DNA of 64,000 nt from Loktanella salsilacus. GTDB taxonomy: Bacteria; Pseudomonadota; Alphaproteobacteria; Rhodobacterales; Rhodobacteraceae. Where the stretch lies: assembly GCF_900114485.1 (NCBI RefSeq), contig NZ_FOTF01000005.1, positions 124,001-188,000 on the forward strand. Reading direction: 5' to 3'. Under the pieces are notes generated by a model. The model did not search any database. It was not told the DNA's origin and was given only the letters and a program-made list of their open reading frames with translations. The translations under genes were made by a program, and so were the position numbers. Below are positions 23,202 to 32,823 of this stretch, in pieces (positions within the stretch are counted from its first letter, which is position 1; each line of letters opens with the position of its first letter).

Positions 23202-25340
23202 ATGGCACGACCACCAAAATCAGGAAAACCACTCGTTGCAGAGCGGCGCTATAACGCACAGGCAGAGCAGCGGGCAAAACCTGCGCCTAAAAAGCGTGCG
23301 AGCCGCAAGAAAGCCGCCCCGCGCAAGCGCGGTCTGGTGGGGTGGATCCTGTTCCCGTTCACATGGGCGCTGCGCCTGATCCTGCGCCTGACGTGGAAGC
23401 TGGGAGTCGTGGTCGCGCTGCTCATCGGCGCAGGCGTGCTGTATTTTGCGTCGCAAATGCCCCCGATCGAGGCGATCGTGGACGCCCGCACCAAGGGGTC
23501 GGTGACACTGCTGGACCGGGACGGCGCGGTCTTTGCGTGGCGCGGCGACCAGTTTGGCGGGATGGTGACGGCGGATTCCGTATCGCGCTATCTGCACGAC
23601 GCTGTGGTCGCGACCGAGGATAAGCGGTTCTATGGCCACTTCGGCATCAGCCCGCGCGGCATCGCCAGCGCTGTGCGCATCAACCTAAGCGAAGGGCGCG
23701 GTCCGCTGTCGGGTAACGGCGGTTCGACCATCACGCAGCAGGTGGCGAAATTGCTGTGCCTTGGCGTGCCTTACGACGCGGCGACATGGAAGACAGAGGC
23801 CGCCTATGAGGACGACTGCCGCCGCACGACGATCTGGCGCAAAGTTAAAGAAGCCATTTATTCCATGGGGATGGAAGTCGCCTATTCCAAGGAAGACATC
23901 CTGACGATCTACTTTAATCGCGCCTATCTGGGTGCGGGTAGCCGGGGCTTTGAAGCCGCTGCCAACCGTTATTTCGGCAAATCATCCGCCGATGTGAACC
24001 CTGCGGAATCCGCGATGCTGGCAGGTCTTTTGAAGGCGCCGACCAGCTACGCGCCGACGAACAACATGCAGCGCGCGGTGGACCGGGCGAATATCGTGCT
24101 CGGGCTGATGGAAGATCAGGGCTATATCACGCCAGAGCAAGCGCGCGATGCGCGCGCGCGTCCAGCGCAGCTGTCTCAGGCGGCACAGGCGCGGGCGGGT
24201 GGATACTTTGCCGATTGGGTTATGGAACAAGGCCCCGATTTCTTTACCCGCGACACGACCGAAGACGTGGTGATCCGCACGACGCTGGACCAGCGCATTC
24301 AGACGGCGGCGGAAACGGCGCTGACGAGCATCTTTGAAACCAAGCTGAAGCCAAGCTCCAAAGCGCAGGCCGCTGTGATCGTGATGAGCGCGGATGGCGC
24401 AGTGCGCGGCATGGTTGGCGGGCGCGATGTGCGGGCGTCCGGCGTGTTCAACCGCGCCACACAGGCGCGGCGGCAGCCCGGATCGGCCTTTAAGCCCTTT
24501 ATCTACGCCACGGCGCTTGACCTAGGGTTCAGCCCGAACGACATGATCGACGACGCGCCGCTGACGATTAACGTGCCCGGCTCTGGCCCATGGGTCCCCG
24601 AAAACTATGACCGAAAGTTCAAGGGCCCGATCACCCTGACGCAGGCCCTATACGAATCCCGCAACATTCCTGCGATCTTGCTGTCAGAGGAAGTCGGCCG
24701 CGATCTGGTGCGAACAGTTGCGCAGAAATTCGGCATCGAAAGCGATCTGGCCGCCGGTCCCGCGCTGGCGCTGGGCGTGTCTGAAAGCACCCTGCTCGAG
24801 ATGTCAGGGGCCTTTGCGGGCATCCTGAACGGCGGCTCTGCGGTGCAGCCCTACGGGTTGATTGATCTGCGGCTTAAGGGCGAAACCGAACCGCTGATGG
24901 ACAATATCGGCACAGGCTTGCAGGAACGGGTCATCCAGCAAAGCGCAGCGCGCGAACTGACTTACATGATGTCCCAAGTCGTCGCACGCGGCACCGGCAC
25001 GCGGGCGCAGATCCCCGGGTGGGAGCTGGCGGGCAAATCTGGCACCACGAACAGCGCGCGCGATGCGTGGTTCATTGGCTTTAACGCCGACTACGTGATT
25101 GGCGTCTGGATGGGTTACGACGACAACAGCCCGATGACCGGCGTCACTGGCGGCGGTTTGCCTGCGGAAATCTGGCAGGCAACGATGTCGCACGTCGTGA
25201 CCGGAGAGACTCCAAAGCCATTGCCGATGGACATCCCCGGCCCCAGCACCACAGGCGGCGTGCTAGAAGACACTGGCATCGTCGCTGACGGTCAGATCAT
25301 GGATGTGTTGAACAACATTCTGGGCGGTCTGGGGAATTAA
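23202..25340 (+). CDS. Class A penicillin-binding protein (PBP1-type)
   Basis: The 712-residue protein has a basic cytoplasmic tail (RAKPAPKKRASRKKAAPRKR), one membrane helix near 65-85, a GT51 transglycosylase domain and a transpeptidase domain. GT51 motifs are ATEDKRFYGHFG (about 137-148) and NGGSTITQQVAK. Transpeptidase motifs are SAFK (about 428), SRN (about 486) and KSGTT (about 611). It polymerises and crosslinks peptidoglycan. It is divergent from glnK copy B and convergent with a small secreted protein gene eight bases after its stop. Confidence 0.93.
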   Translation: MARPPKSGKPLVAERRYNAQAEQRAKPAPKKRASRKKAAPRKRGLVGWILFPFTWALRLILRLTWKLGVVVALLIGAGVLYFASQMPPIEAIVDARTKGSVTLLDRDGAVFAWRGDQFGGMVTADSVSRYLHDAVVATEDKRFYGHFGISPRGIASAVRINLSEGRGPLSGNGGSTITQQVAKLLCLGVPYDAATWKTEAAYEDDCRRTTIWRKVKEAIYSMGMEVAYSKEDILTIYFNRAYLGAGSRGFEAAANRYFGKSSADVNPAESAMLAGLLKAPTSYAPTNNMQRAVDRANIVLGLMEDQGYITPEQARDARARPAQLSQAAQARAGGYFADWVMEQGPDFFTRDTTEDVVIRTTLDQRIQTAAETALTSIFETKLKPSSKAQAAVIVMSADGAVRGMVGGRDVRASGVFNRATQARRQPGSAFKPFIYATALDLGFSPNDMIDDAPLTINVPGSGPWVPENYDRKFKGPITLTQALYESRNIPAILLSEEVGRDLVRTVAQKFGIESDLAAGPALALGVSESTLLEMSGAFAGILNGGSAVQPYGLIDLRLKGETEPLMDNIGTGLQERVIQQSAARELTYMMSQVVARGTGTRAQIPGWELAGKSGTTNSARDAWFIGFNADYVIGVWMGYDDNSPMTGVTGGGLPAEIWQATMSHVVTGETPKPLPMDIPGPSTTGGVLEDTGIVADGQIMDVLNNILGGLGN

Positions 25341-25348
25341 CCCCCGCC

Positions 25349-25777
25349 CTATTCGGTTGCGGCGGCGTCGGTGACCGGCGCTGCCGCATCATCCGTTGCA
25401 GGCGCGTCCACGTCGACTGCGCCCGGCTCTGGGCAGCGGTCATAGACAAAGGCATAGCCGTCCCAGACCATGATGATCCCATTGCCTTCGGCCTTGTTCA
25501 TCAACATCGCGCGTTCGGAAAAAACCTGATCCTCACCACTGCATTGCATCGTGTATAGCAGCGCATCCATGTCCAAGACGTTAACGGGGTCCGCCATGCG
25601 GCATTCGACTTCGACCCCGTAAAAGATGCCATCCGCGATCCGCACCGCCCCGCCATCCACGCCGATCATGGCGCATTCGGCATTCGCGGCCTGTTTATAG
25701 ACCCCGTCATAGGGTCCGGCCAGCGCGGCTTGCGCACCAAACACAGACAAGATCGTCGCACTAAGGATCGTTTTCAT
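25349..25777 (-). CDS. Secreted small protein of unknown function
   Basis: The 142-residue precursor has a signal peptide (MKTILSATILSVFGAQAALA), so the mature protein of about 122 residues should be periplasmic. It contains four to five cysteines (AECAMI, VECRM, MQCSG, DRCPEP), suggesting disulfides, and an Ala/Asp/Val/Thr-rich tail. I do not recognise a family. It faces the PBP gene, with no room for a separate terminator between the two stops. Confidence 0.65.
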   Translation of the reverse strand: MKTILSATILSVFGAQAALAGPYDGVYKQAANAECAMIGVDGGAVRIADGIFYGVEVECRMADPVNVLDMDALLYTMQCSGEDQVFSERAMLMNKAEGNGIIMVWDGYAFVYDRCPEPGAVDVDAPATDDAAAPVTDAAATE

Positions 25778-25808
25778 CGCTGCTCCTGCACCGCGTCATA
25801 GCTGCGCC

Positions 25809-25842
25809 GGTGACACTAGCGCGCCATTTTGCACCTGTCACC
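25809..25842. promoter_or_regulatory. Inverted repeat GGTGACA-N20-TGTCACC upstream of the type I secretion genes
   Basis: Perfect 7-base arms lie 27 bases apart, three helical turns or slightly less, about 160-190 bases before the ABC gene and 32-65 bases upstream of the divergent secreted-protein gene. It could be a spaced operator; no regulator is known. Confidence 0.3.
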
Positions 25843-25999
25843 TCTTGGCTGCGGCAGCGATTTATTAACCCCATCCGCTTTAGGTTGTGGCGACAGTATC
25901 ACGCGCACCCGGATCAGCGCAGAAATCAGGTGTGATCACGAAGTTTGCTGGTTACAATATGTTAGGGCTGTTCCTCAGCCTTATAAAGGGTGTGACGCG

Positions 26000-27745
26000 A
26001 TGCGTAGCAATGATCAGGCCGTCCAGCGCGGCGCAGCAGAACTAGCCGCCGTCCGGCGCGAAGGGCGGCCATTGTATTGGTCCGTCGCGATCTTCAGCTT
26101 TTTCGTCAACCTGCTGATGCTGACCGGCCCGCTGTATATGCTGAACGTTTACGACCGCGTGCTGGGCAGCCGTAGCCTAGAAACACTGATCGCACTGTCG
26201 GTGCTGGTCGCGTTTTTATACGGTATGATGGGTATTCTTGATTTCGTGCGCGGCCGTGTGATGGGGCGGCTGGGGGCCCGGTTTCAGGCCCGCCTAGACC
26301 GCCGCGTCTTTGCCGCGTCCTTGCGCGCCAGCAACCAAAGCCGCCCCCCCGAAGAGGCGCGCACCGCCCTACGCGATCTAGAAGCGGTGCAGCGGTTGAT
26401 CACGTCCCCCGCCTTGATGGCGGTGTTCGACCTGCCGTGGACACCTTTGTTTTTCCTTGGTATTTTCATCTTTCACCCGGCGCTGGGGATTTTAGCGATT
26501 GCGGGCGGCGCGGTGCTGGTTGTGGTGGCCATCGCCAACCAGATGAGCACGAAAAAGCCACTGGAAACCGCAAATGCCGCGTCATTCCAGTCAGAGGCGC
26601 TGGGCGCGCAGATCCGTAGCGAAAGCGAACTCGTTCACGCCCTTGGCATGCGCGGCGCGGCCTTTGATCGCTGGCAGATCGCGCGCGGCGCGTCGCTTGA
26701 TGCGACAATCGGGGCTGCGGATTCCGCGGGCACATTCACCGCGATGACCCGCACGTTCCGCCTATTTCTGCAATCCGCCATGCTGGGTCTTGGCGCGCTT
26801 TTGGTCCTAGAAGGCGTGTTGTCCGCAGGCGCAATGATCGCCGGATCGATCCTGATGGGCCGTGCGCTGGCCCCGATCGAGATGATCGTGGGCCAATGGG
26901 CTGTGTTTCAAAAGGGCCGCGAAGGCTGGACGCGTCTGTCGCGCCTGCTGGGGTCTGTGTCAGAGGACGAAGCCCGCACCGCCCTGCCCGCCCCTCGCGC
27001 AATCCTGACAGCCGAAAATGTGACCGTGGTGCCACCCGGCGAACAGCAAGCCAGCCTGCGCATGATCAGTTTCGAGGTGCAGCCGGGCCAAGCCGTTGGC
27101 GTCATTGGTACATCTGGCGCGGGCAAATCGACGCTGGCGCGGGCGTTAATTGGCGTTTGGCGGCCTGCGGGCGGGAAAATCCGGCTGGATGGCGCATCGC
27201 TGGAACAATACGATGCCGATACGCTGGGGCAGTATATCGGCTATCTGCCGCAGCGGGTGCAGTTGTTTGACGGCACGATTAAGGAAAACATCGCCCGCAT
27301 GTCGATGACACCTGATGACGCCGCCGTCGTGCGCGCCGCGAAAAAGGCGGCGGCACATGACATGATCCTGAAACTGCCCGACGGCTATGACACCCGGGTC
27401 ACGGCAAATGGCGGGCGGCTGTCGGGGGGGCAGATACAGCGCGTCGGGCTGGCGCGTGCCATGTACGGCGATCCGGTGATTCTTGTATTGGACGAGCCGA
27501 ACAGCAACTTGGACAACGATGGCTCTGTGGCGTTGAACAATGCGATTAAGGTCGCGAAATCAGAAGGTAAGGCTGTGTTTATCATGGCGCACCGCCCGGC
27601 AGCTATTCAGGAATGCGACATGCTGCTCGTGATCGAAAACGGCACCCGCCGCGCCTTTGGCCCCAAGGATGAAGTGATGAAAGACGTGCTGCGCAACGCC
27701 CAGCAAATCACCGCGACCACCGGCCAAGCGGGGGGCGTGCAATGA
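26000..27745 (+). CDS. Type I secretion ABC transporter (PrtD-like permease/ATPase)
   Basis: The ATG at 26000, with AAGGG upstream, gives 581 residues; the open frame before it lacks a start signal. Membrane helices lie at about 20-75 and 115-180, then the ABC domain. Walker A is GTSGAGKST (about 371-379), the signature LSGGQIQR is near 474 and Walker B LVLDEP is near 494. There is no N-terminal C39 or C39-like domain, which places it with PrtD/AprD-type exporters of RTX proteases and lipases. It overlaps the HlyD gene by ATGA. Confidence 0.9.
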   Translation: MRSNDQAVQRGAAELAAVRREGRPLYWSVAIFSFFVNLLMLTGPLYMLNVYDRVLGSRSLETLIALSVLVAFLYGMMGILDFVRGRVMGRLGARFQARLDRRVFAASLRASNQSRPPEEARTALRDLEAVQRLITSPALMAVFDLPWTPLFFLGIFIFHPALGILAIAGGAVLVVVAIANQMSTKKPLETANAASFQSEALGAQIRSESELVHALGMRGAAFDRWQIARGASLDATIGAADSAGTFTAMTRTFRLFLQSAMLGLGALLVLEGVLSAGAMIAGSILMGRALAPIEMIVGQWAVFQKGREGWTRLSRLLGSVSEDEARTALPAPRAILTAENVTVVPPGEQQASLRMISFEVQPGQAVGVIGTSGAGKSTLARALIGVWRPAGGKIRLDGASLEQYDADTLGQYIGYLPQRVQLFDGTIKENIARMSMTPDDAAVVRAAKKAAAHDMILKLPDGYDTRVTANGGRLSGGQIQRVGLARAMYGDPVILVLDEPNSNLDNDGSVALNNAIKVAKSEGKAVFIMAHRPAAIQECDMLLVIENGTRRAFGPKDEVMKDVLRNAQQITATTGQAGGVQ

Positions 27746-29046
27746 CAAACGCAGATCCCCGCAACCGCTGGTCGGCGACCAAGCCGATGGTGACTGGCCT
27801 TATTGCGCTCATCGTTTTGGTTGGCGGCTTTGGCACTTGGGCCGTCTTTGCCAACCTGACCGGGGCCGTCATTACGCATGGCCAGATCGAAGTAGACCGC
27901 AATCGGCAGGTCATTCAGCACCCCGATGGCGGCGTCGTCGAAGAGATCCTAGTCGATGAGGGTGAAGAGGTGCAGGCTGGCGATCTGCTGATTAAGCTGG
28001 ATTCGTCAAACATTGTCAGCGAGCTGGCTGTCGTCGAAGGCCAGCTTTACGAAATCCTCGCGCGCCGCGCCCGGTTCGAGGCAGAGCGTGACGGCGCGGC
28101 CGAACTGACATTCAATCCCCTGCTGCAAGAGGCTGGCGAAGCCGCCGCCGATTTAACCGAAGGCCAGTCGCGCCTGTTCGAGGCGCGCCTTGATAGCCTG
28201 CTGAAAGCCACCGATCAGTTGCAGCAACAAGAGATGCAGATCGCCAGCCAAATCGATGGCATCACGGCCCAGCAACAGGCGATGACCGAACAGACCGCCT
28301 TGATCGAAGAAGAGCTGGCCGATCAGCAAAGCCTGCTGGATCGCGGTCTTGCACAGGCCAGCCGCGTGCTGGCCCTGCGGCGCGAGGCGTCCAACATGAA
28401 AGGCCAAGTTGGCGAATTGACTGCGCAGGCCGCGCAGGCGGCCGAGCGCCGGACAGAGATTGAAATTCAGGTGCTTGGCCTCACCAGCACCCGTCGGGAA
28501 GAGGCGATCACGCGCCTGCGCGATCTACAATACAACGAACTTGAACTGTCCGAACGCCGCCGCACGCTGCGCCAACAACTTGACCGGCTCGATATCCGCG
28601 CGCCGCTTAGCGGTGTGGTTTACGGGCTGAACGTCTTTGCGCCGCGATCCGTCATTCGCGCGGCTGATCCGCTGCTGTATCTGGTGCCACAGGATCGCCC
28701 GCTGGTGATTGCGACGCAGGTGCAGGTGACGGATATCGATCAAATCCATCTGGGGCAGGATGTGATTCTGCGCTTTTCCGCATTTGATCAGCGCCGCACG
28801 CCGGAACTGACGGGCCATGTGACGCAGGTGTCGGCCGATGCATTTCAGAACGAACAGAACGGCGCGTCCTTCTACCGCGCCGAAGTGCGCATGGACGAAG
28901 GAGAGATCGAAAAACTGCCCGAAGGCATGACCCTGATCCCCGGCATGCCGGTCGAGGCTTATGTCCGCACAGCGGATCGCACGCCGATGAATTACTTCCT
29001 GAAACCCTTTGCGGATTATTTTGCCAAGGCATTCCGCGAGTCCTAG
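27742..29046 (+). CDS. HlyD-family periplasmic adaptor of type I secretion
   Basis: The 434-residue protein has one N-terminal membrane helix (about 16-34), then a beta-barrel/lipoyl half-motif (GAVITHGQIEVDRNRQVIQHPDGG), a long alpha-helical hairpin of about 200 residues, and a returning lipoyl and barrel segment (LDRLDIRAPLSGVVYGLNVF). It would connect the ABC exporter to a TolC-type outer-membrane channel. Neither a TolC homologue nor an RTX repeat protein is encoded in this window. Confidence 0.92.
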   Translation: MTNADPRNRWSATKPMVTGLIALIVLVGGFGTWAVFANLTGAVITHGQIEVDRNRQVIQHPDGGVVEEILVDEGEEVQAGDLLIKLDSSNIVSELAVVEGQLYEILARRARFEAERDGAAELTFNPLLQEAGEAAADLTEGQSRLFEARLDSLLKATDQLQQQEMQIASQIDGITAQQQAMTEQTALIEEELADQQSLLDRGLAQASRVLALRREASNMKGQVGELTAQAAQAAERRTEIEIQVLGLTSTRREEAITRLRDLQYNELELSERRRTLRQQLDRLDIRAPLSGVVYGLNVFAPRSVIRAADPLLYLVPQDRPLVIATQVQVTDIDQIHLGQDVILRFSAFDQRRTPELTGHVTQVSADAFQNEQNGASFYRAEVRMDEGEIEKLPEGMTLIPGMPVEAYVRTADRTPMNYFLKPFADYFAKAFRES

Positions 29047-29107
29047 ATGGACGCCGCCCGCGCTGCGGCCTAGGGTCTGGCAAATCCACCAGACAAAGGC
29101 CAAAGCC

Positions 29108-29569
29108 ATGAGCATGATTGAAACGAAGCTGACCGAAATGGGCGTGACACTGCCAGACGCCCCTGCCCCCGCGGCGAACTACGTCCCCTTTGTGCAGACC
29201 GGCAATCAGGTCTGGGTGTCCGGCCAAATTTCGCAGGGTCCGGATGGCCTGATGGTGGGCAAACTTGGCGACGGCGTTGATATCGACACCGGCGCAGCGG
29301 CGGCCAAGGCCTGTGCGATCAGCTTGCTGGCGCAGTTGAAAAAGGCATGCGGCGGCGATCTGGACCGTTTGGTGCGCGTTGTGAAACTGGTCGGCATGGT
29401 CAACTGCACGCCTGATTTCACCGACCAGCCCAAGGTCATCAACGGGGCCAGCGATTTCCTTGTCGCGGCGCTGGGCGCAAAAGGGCATCACGCCCGCTCT
29501 GCCGTGGGTGTGGCCGGGTTGCCGATGGGCGTCATGGTCGAAATTGAAGCCGTGTTCGAGATCGCTTGA
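29108..29569 (+). CDS. RidA/YjgF-family deaminase-like protein
   Basis: The ATG at 29108 gives 153 residues, matching the longer YjgF branch (about 150, against 128 for RidA). The core NQVWVSGQISQGPDG and the C-terminal HHARSAVGVAGLPMGVMVEIEAV carry the family pattern, including the substrate-binding arginine before SAVGV. RidA proteins hydrolyse reactive enamines and imines from PLP enzymes; this branch is less well defined. Its stop overlaps the start of the GDPD gene, so the two are coupled. Confidence 0.9.
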   Translation: MSMIETKLTEMGVTLPDAPAPAANYVPFVQTGNQVWVSGQISQGPDGLMVGKLGDGVDIDTGAAAAKACAISLLAQLKKACGGDLDRLVRVVKLVGMVNCTPDFTDQPKVINGASDFLVAALGAKGHHARSAVGVAGLPMGVMVEIEAVFEIA

Positions 29570-30318
29570 TGCTGCCAAAGTCCTTTCTGGCCCGTCCGCT
29601 GGCCCACCGTGCCCATCACGACAAGGCGCACGGCCGGGTGGAAAACAGTCTGACCGCAATCAAATCCGCCATTACACATGGTTACGGGATCGAAATTGAC
29701 GTGCAGCTGGCCAGCGACGGCGTGCCAATGGTGTTTCACGATTATGACCTGCGGCGGCTGACGATTGAACAAGGACCGCTGGCGCAGCGGTCCTCGGCGC
29801 AGTTGGCGATGATCCCGCTGATGGGTGACAGCACGACAATCCCGACGCTGGCGCAGGTGCTGGAACTGGTGGCGGGCCGCGTGCCTGTGCTGATCGAGCT
29901 GAAGGATCAAGACGGCGGTCTTGGCCCCAATACGGGCCCGATGGGCAAGGCTGTGGTGCAAGTGCTGGAAGCCTACAAAGGCCCGGTCGCGGTGATGTCG
30001 TTCAACCCGCATGCCATGGCCGAAATGGCGCGGCTGCTACCAGATGTGCCGCGCGGGCTGACGACGGGGTCGTTCAATCCGGCCGATTGGCCGACGATTG
30101 CGCAGCCCACACTGGAACGGCTGAGCCTAATCCCCGACTACGATCACGTCGGGGCCAGCTTTATCAGCCACTATCACAAGGAACTGAATCAGCCCCGCGT
30201 GGCAGAGCTGAACACCCAAGGCGCGGCCATTCTGTGCTGGACGATCCGGTCGGCCGAAGACGCCGCCACCGCCCGGCAATATGCCGATAACATCACGTTC
30301 GAGGGATATGACGCTTGA
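29569..30318 (+). CDS. Glycerophosphodiester phosphodiesterase
   Basis: The ATG at 29569 shares its A with the TGA of the RidA gene; 249 residues follow. GDPD-family motifs are AHRAHHD (catalytic histidine region), RVENSLTAI, GIEIDVQLASDG and VFHDYDLRRLT, together giving the metal-binding E, D and H. The enzyme hydrolyses glycerophosphodiesters to glycerol 3-phosphate and an alcohol. No signal peptide is present, so it acts in the cytoplasm. A DUF482-like gene follows after 31 bases. Confidence 0.92.
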   Translation: MLPKSFLARPLAHRAHHDKAHGRVENSLTAIKSAITHGYGIEIDVQLASDGVPMVFHDYDLRRLTIEQGPLAQRSSAQLAMIPLMGDSTTIPTLAQVLELVAGRVPVLIELKDQDGGLGPNTGPMGKAVVQVLEAYKGPVAVMSFNPHAMAEMARLLPDVPRGLTTGSFNPADWPTIAQPTLERLSLIPDYDHVGASFISHYHKELNQPRVAELNTQGAAILCWTIRSAEDAATARQYADNITFEGYDA

Positions 30319-30349
30319 CCCCCGGCGCTTTGCCACCAGTTAAGGCGAC

Positions 30350-31528
30350 ATGAACACCCCCACGATCGAAATCACCCTGCACCCGTCGCTGGCGGAAATC
30401 TCTGCCAGCGACTGGGACGCCTGCGCCAACCCGGAGGGCGGGCGGCCCGAGGATCCATTCACGACCTACCGCTTTTTGAAGGCGTTAGAGGATAGCGGGT
30501 CCGTCGGCGGCAGGTCCGGCTGGCAGCCGCGTTACCTTGTTGCGCGCGCGGATGGGCAGGTGATTGCCTGCGCGCCGATGTACGCCAAGAGCCACAGCCA
30601 AGGCGAATACATCTTTGATTTCAACTGGGCGCAGGCCTACGAGAATGCGGGCGGCGCTTATTACCCCAAGCTGCAGATCGCCGTGCCCTTTACGCCCGCC
30701 ACAGGCCGTCGTTTTCTGACCCGTCCGGGGTTCGAGGCGATGGGCATGTCCGCGCTGATCCAAGGCGCGGTGCAGGTCGCGTCGGATAACGAGCTGTCGT
30801 CGCTGCACATCACATTCTGCACCGAAGCCGAAGCCTTGGCGGGCGCGGAAATGGGCTTGATGTCCCGCGTGGGTCAGCAGTTTCATTGGGTGAACCGGGA
30901 CTACGCCGATTTCGACGGATTTCTGGCCGATCTGTCCAGCCGCAAGCGTAAAAACATCCGCCGTGAACGGGCAGAGGCGCAGGGGTTTGGCGGGCAGATC
31001 TTGGCATTGACGGGCAATGATATTCAGCCCGAACATTGGGACGCATTTTGGCGGTTCTACCAAGATACTGGCAACCGCAAATGGGGCACCCCCTATCTGA
31101 CGCGGGCGTTCTTTGACTGCGCGCAGGAAAGTCTGCGCGATGACATGCTGTTGGTGCTGGCGCTGGTCGATGGCCGGCCCGTGGCGGGGGCGCTGAACTT
31201 TATCGGGCGCGAAACGCTTTTTGGCCGCTATTGGGGCAGCACGGAATATTACCCCTCGTTGCACTTTGAACTGTGCTACTACCAAGCCATTGATTACGCG
31301 ATCAAAAACGGCCTCTCTCGGGTCGAGGCTGGCGCGCAGGGCGAACATAAGCTGGCGCGTGGATACTTACCCGTTGCGACGCATTCCTTGCACTGGATTG
31401 GGGATTTAGCTTTCCGTGACGCGATTGCGCGTTACTTGATCGCGGAAACCCGCGCGGTGGACGAAGAAATCGAAGTGCTGACCGCCTACGGTCCGTTCAA
31501 ACGCGACAAAAGAGAGGAACAGCAATGA
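30350..31528 (+). CDS. GNAT-fold acyltransferase of the DUF482/peptidogalycan biosynthesis type
   Basis: This 392-residue protein has the double-GNAT layout of DUF482 proteins. The N-terminal part includes DPFTTYRFLKALEDSGSVG and a WQPRYLVAR segment. The C-terminal part has SRKRKNIRRERAEA, FYQDTGNRKWGTPYLTRAF, and EAGAQGEHKLARGYLP, the hallmark of the family. Related FemAB/GNAT proteins add amino acids or acyl groups to cell-envelope precursors; the substrate of DUF482 is unknown. It overlaps the following phhB-like gene by ATGA. Confidence 0.85.
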   Translation: MNTPTIEITLHPSLAEISASDWDACANPEGGRPEDPFTTYRFLKALEDSGSVGGRSGWQPRYLVARADGQVIACAPMYAKSHSQGEYIFDFNWAQAYENAGGAYYPKLQIAVPFTPATGRRFLTRPGFEAMGMSALIQGAVQVASDNELSSLHITFCTEAEALAGAEMGLMSRVGQQFHWVNRDYADFDGFLADLSSRKRKNIRRERAEAQGFGGQILALTGNDIQPEHWDAFWRFYQDTGNRKWGTPYLTRAFFDCAQESLRDDMLLVLALVDGRPVAGALNFIGRETLFGRYWGSTEYYPSLHFELCYYQAIDYAIKNGLSRVEAGAQGEHKLARGYLPVATHSLHWIGDLAFRDAIARYLIAETRAVDEEIEVLTAYGPFKRDKREEQQ

Positions 31529-31812
31529 CTGACAAACTGACCCAAGACGACATCGCCCCGCTGCAGGCTGCTGGCTGGACATTGGCCGACGATGGCGAGG
31601 CGATCACCAAGACCTTTGAGTTTAAAAACTTCGTGCAGGCCTTTGGCTGGATGACACAGGTCGCAATGCATGCGGAAAAGCTGAACCATCACCCCGAATG
31701 GTCCAACGTTTACAAAACTGTAGAGGTCGCGTTGACCACACATGACGCAGACGGTCTGACCGCCCTAGATGCCAAACTGGCAAAAAAGATGGACCAGCTT
31801 GCGGAGGGTTAA
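31525..31812 (+). CDS. 4a-hydroxytetrahydrobiopterin dehydratase (pterin carbinolamine dehydratase)
   Basis: The 95-residue protein has the PCD signature with histidines H49, H55 and H56 in HAEKLNHHPEW and a C-terminal LDAKLAKKMDQL helix. It dehydrates 4a-hydroxytetrahydropterin after aromatic hydroxylase action. No phenylalanine hydroxylase gene is adjacent. GAGAGGA precedes its ATG, which overlaps the upstream stop; the MscS gene follows without a gap. Confidence 0.93.
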   Translation: MTDKLTQDDIAPLQAAGWTLADDGEAITKTFEFKNFVQAFGWMTQVAMHAEKLNHHPEWSNVYKTVEVALTTHDADGLTALDAKLAKKMDQLAEG

Positions 31813-32664
31813 ATGGAAAACCTGCTAACGACACCGATCATTAACGGGACATCGATTATGGATGTGCTGACTGTCGAATTCATTGCATCTGCCGTGGGGT
31901 CGGTCCTGACGGCGATTATCATCCTGATTGTCGGCTTTACCGTCGGTGGCTGGGTGTCGCGCCGCATCGAAAACATTGGGCGCAACCACAAGCATTTGGA
32001 CGAGACGCTGTTCATTTTCTTGGGCAATATCGTCCGCTACGTCATCATCGGGTTTTCGTTCCTCTTCGTGCTGAACACCTTTGGTGTGCAGACAACAAGC
32101 GTTGTTGCGATCATCGGTGCAGCCAGTTTGGCCATTGGTTTGGCACTGCAAGGCACGCTGTCGAACATCGCAGCGGGCGTGATGATCATCTTTTTCCGCC
32201 CGATTAAACTGGGTGATTTCGTCACGATTGATGATGAAAGCGGTACGGTAAAGGCGATTAACCTGAACTATATCGAGATGGCGAGCATCGGAAACGTGCA
32301 GATCATCATCCCGAATTCCGAGGTGTGGGGCAATACGATCGTGAACTATTCCGTCTATCCCCAGCGCCGGGCTGAATGGACGATTGGCGTGGGTTATGGG
32401 GCCAATCTGGCCGATGCAGAGCGCGCGATCATCGACACGATCATGGCCGACCCGCGCAGCCTGTCTGATCCAGAGCCGTTCATTCAGGTGAACAATCTGA
32501 ACGCATCCTCTGTTGATTTTCTGGTGCGCGTTTGGTGCGCGCGGACGGATTATTTCCAGTATCAGGCTGACATGACCCGCAAGGTCAAAGAGGCGCTGGA
32601 CGCCGCTGGCATCGACATCCCCTTTCCGACCCGGACGATGATCATGGCCAAGGACGACGACTAG
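31813..32664 (+). CDS. Small-conductance mechanosensitive channel (MscS family)
   Basis: The 283-residue protein has three membrane helices (about 20-42, 66-88, 95-125). The pore helix has the small-residue pattern GAASLAIGLALQGTLSNIAAGVMI typical of MscS TM3. A beta domain (RPIKLGDFVTIDDESGTVKAI) and a C-terminal alpha/beta cap follow. It releases small solutes upon osmotic down-shock. It follows directly after the stop of the dehydratase gene, and the whole run from RidA to MscS could be one transcript. Confidence 0.93.
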   Translation: MENLLTTPIINGTSIMDVLTVEFIASAVGSVLTAIIILIVGFTVGGWVSRRIENIGRNHKHLDETLFIFLGNIVRYVIIGFSFLFVLNTFGVQTTSVVAIIGAASLAIGLALQGTLSNIAAGVMIIFFRPIKLGDFVTIDDESGTVKAINLNYIEMASIGNVQIIIPNSEVWGNTIVNYSVYPQRRAEWTIGVGYGANLADAERAIIDTIMADPRSLSDPEPFIQVNNLNASSVDFLVRVWCARTDYFQYQADMTRKVKEALDAAGIDIPFPTRTMIMAKDDD

Positions 32665-32823
32665 CGCAGGACTGTGCCAAAACGCGGGGGCCGTGCGATG
32701 GATGGCCCCCGCCGGAATGCTTAATGCCTCGACCGTCGATTTATGCTATCTGTCGCGGGGTCATACGGCGCGGCGATGTGGCGCTGCAGCACAAAAATCA
32801 TCCTTCCTAAAAGTAAGATATCT

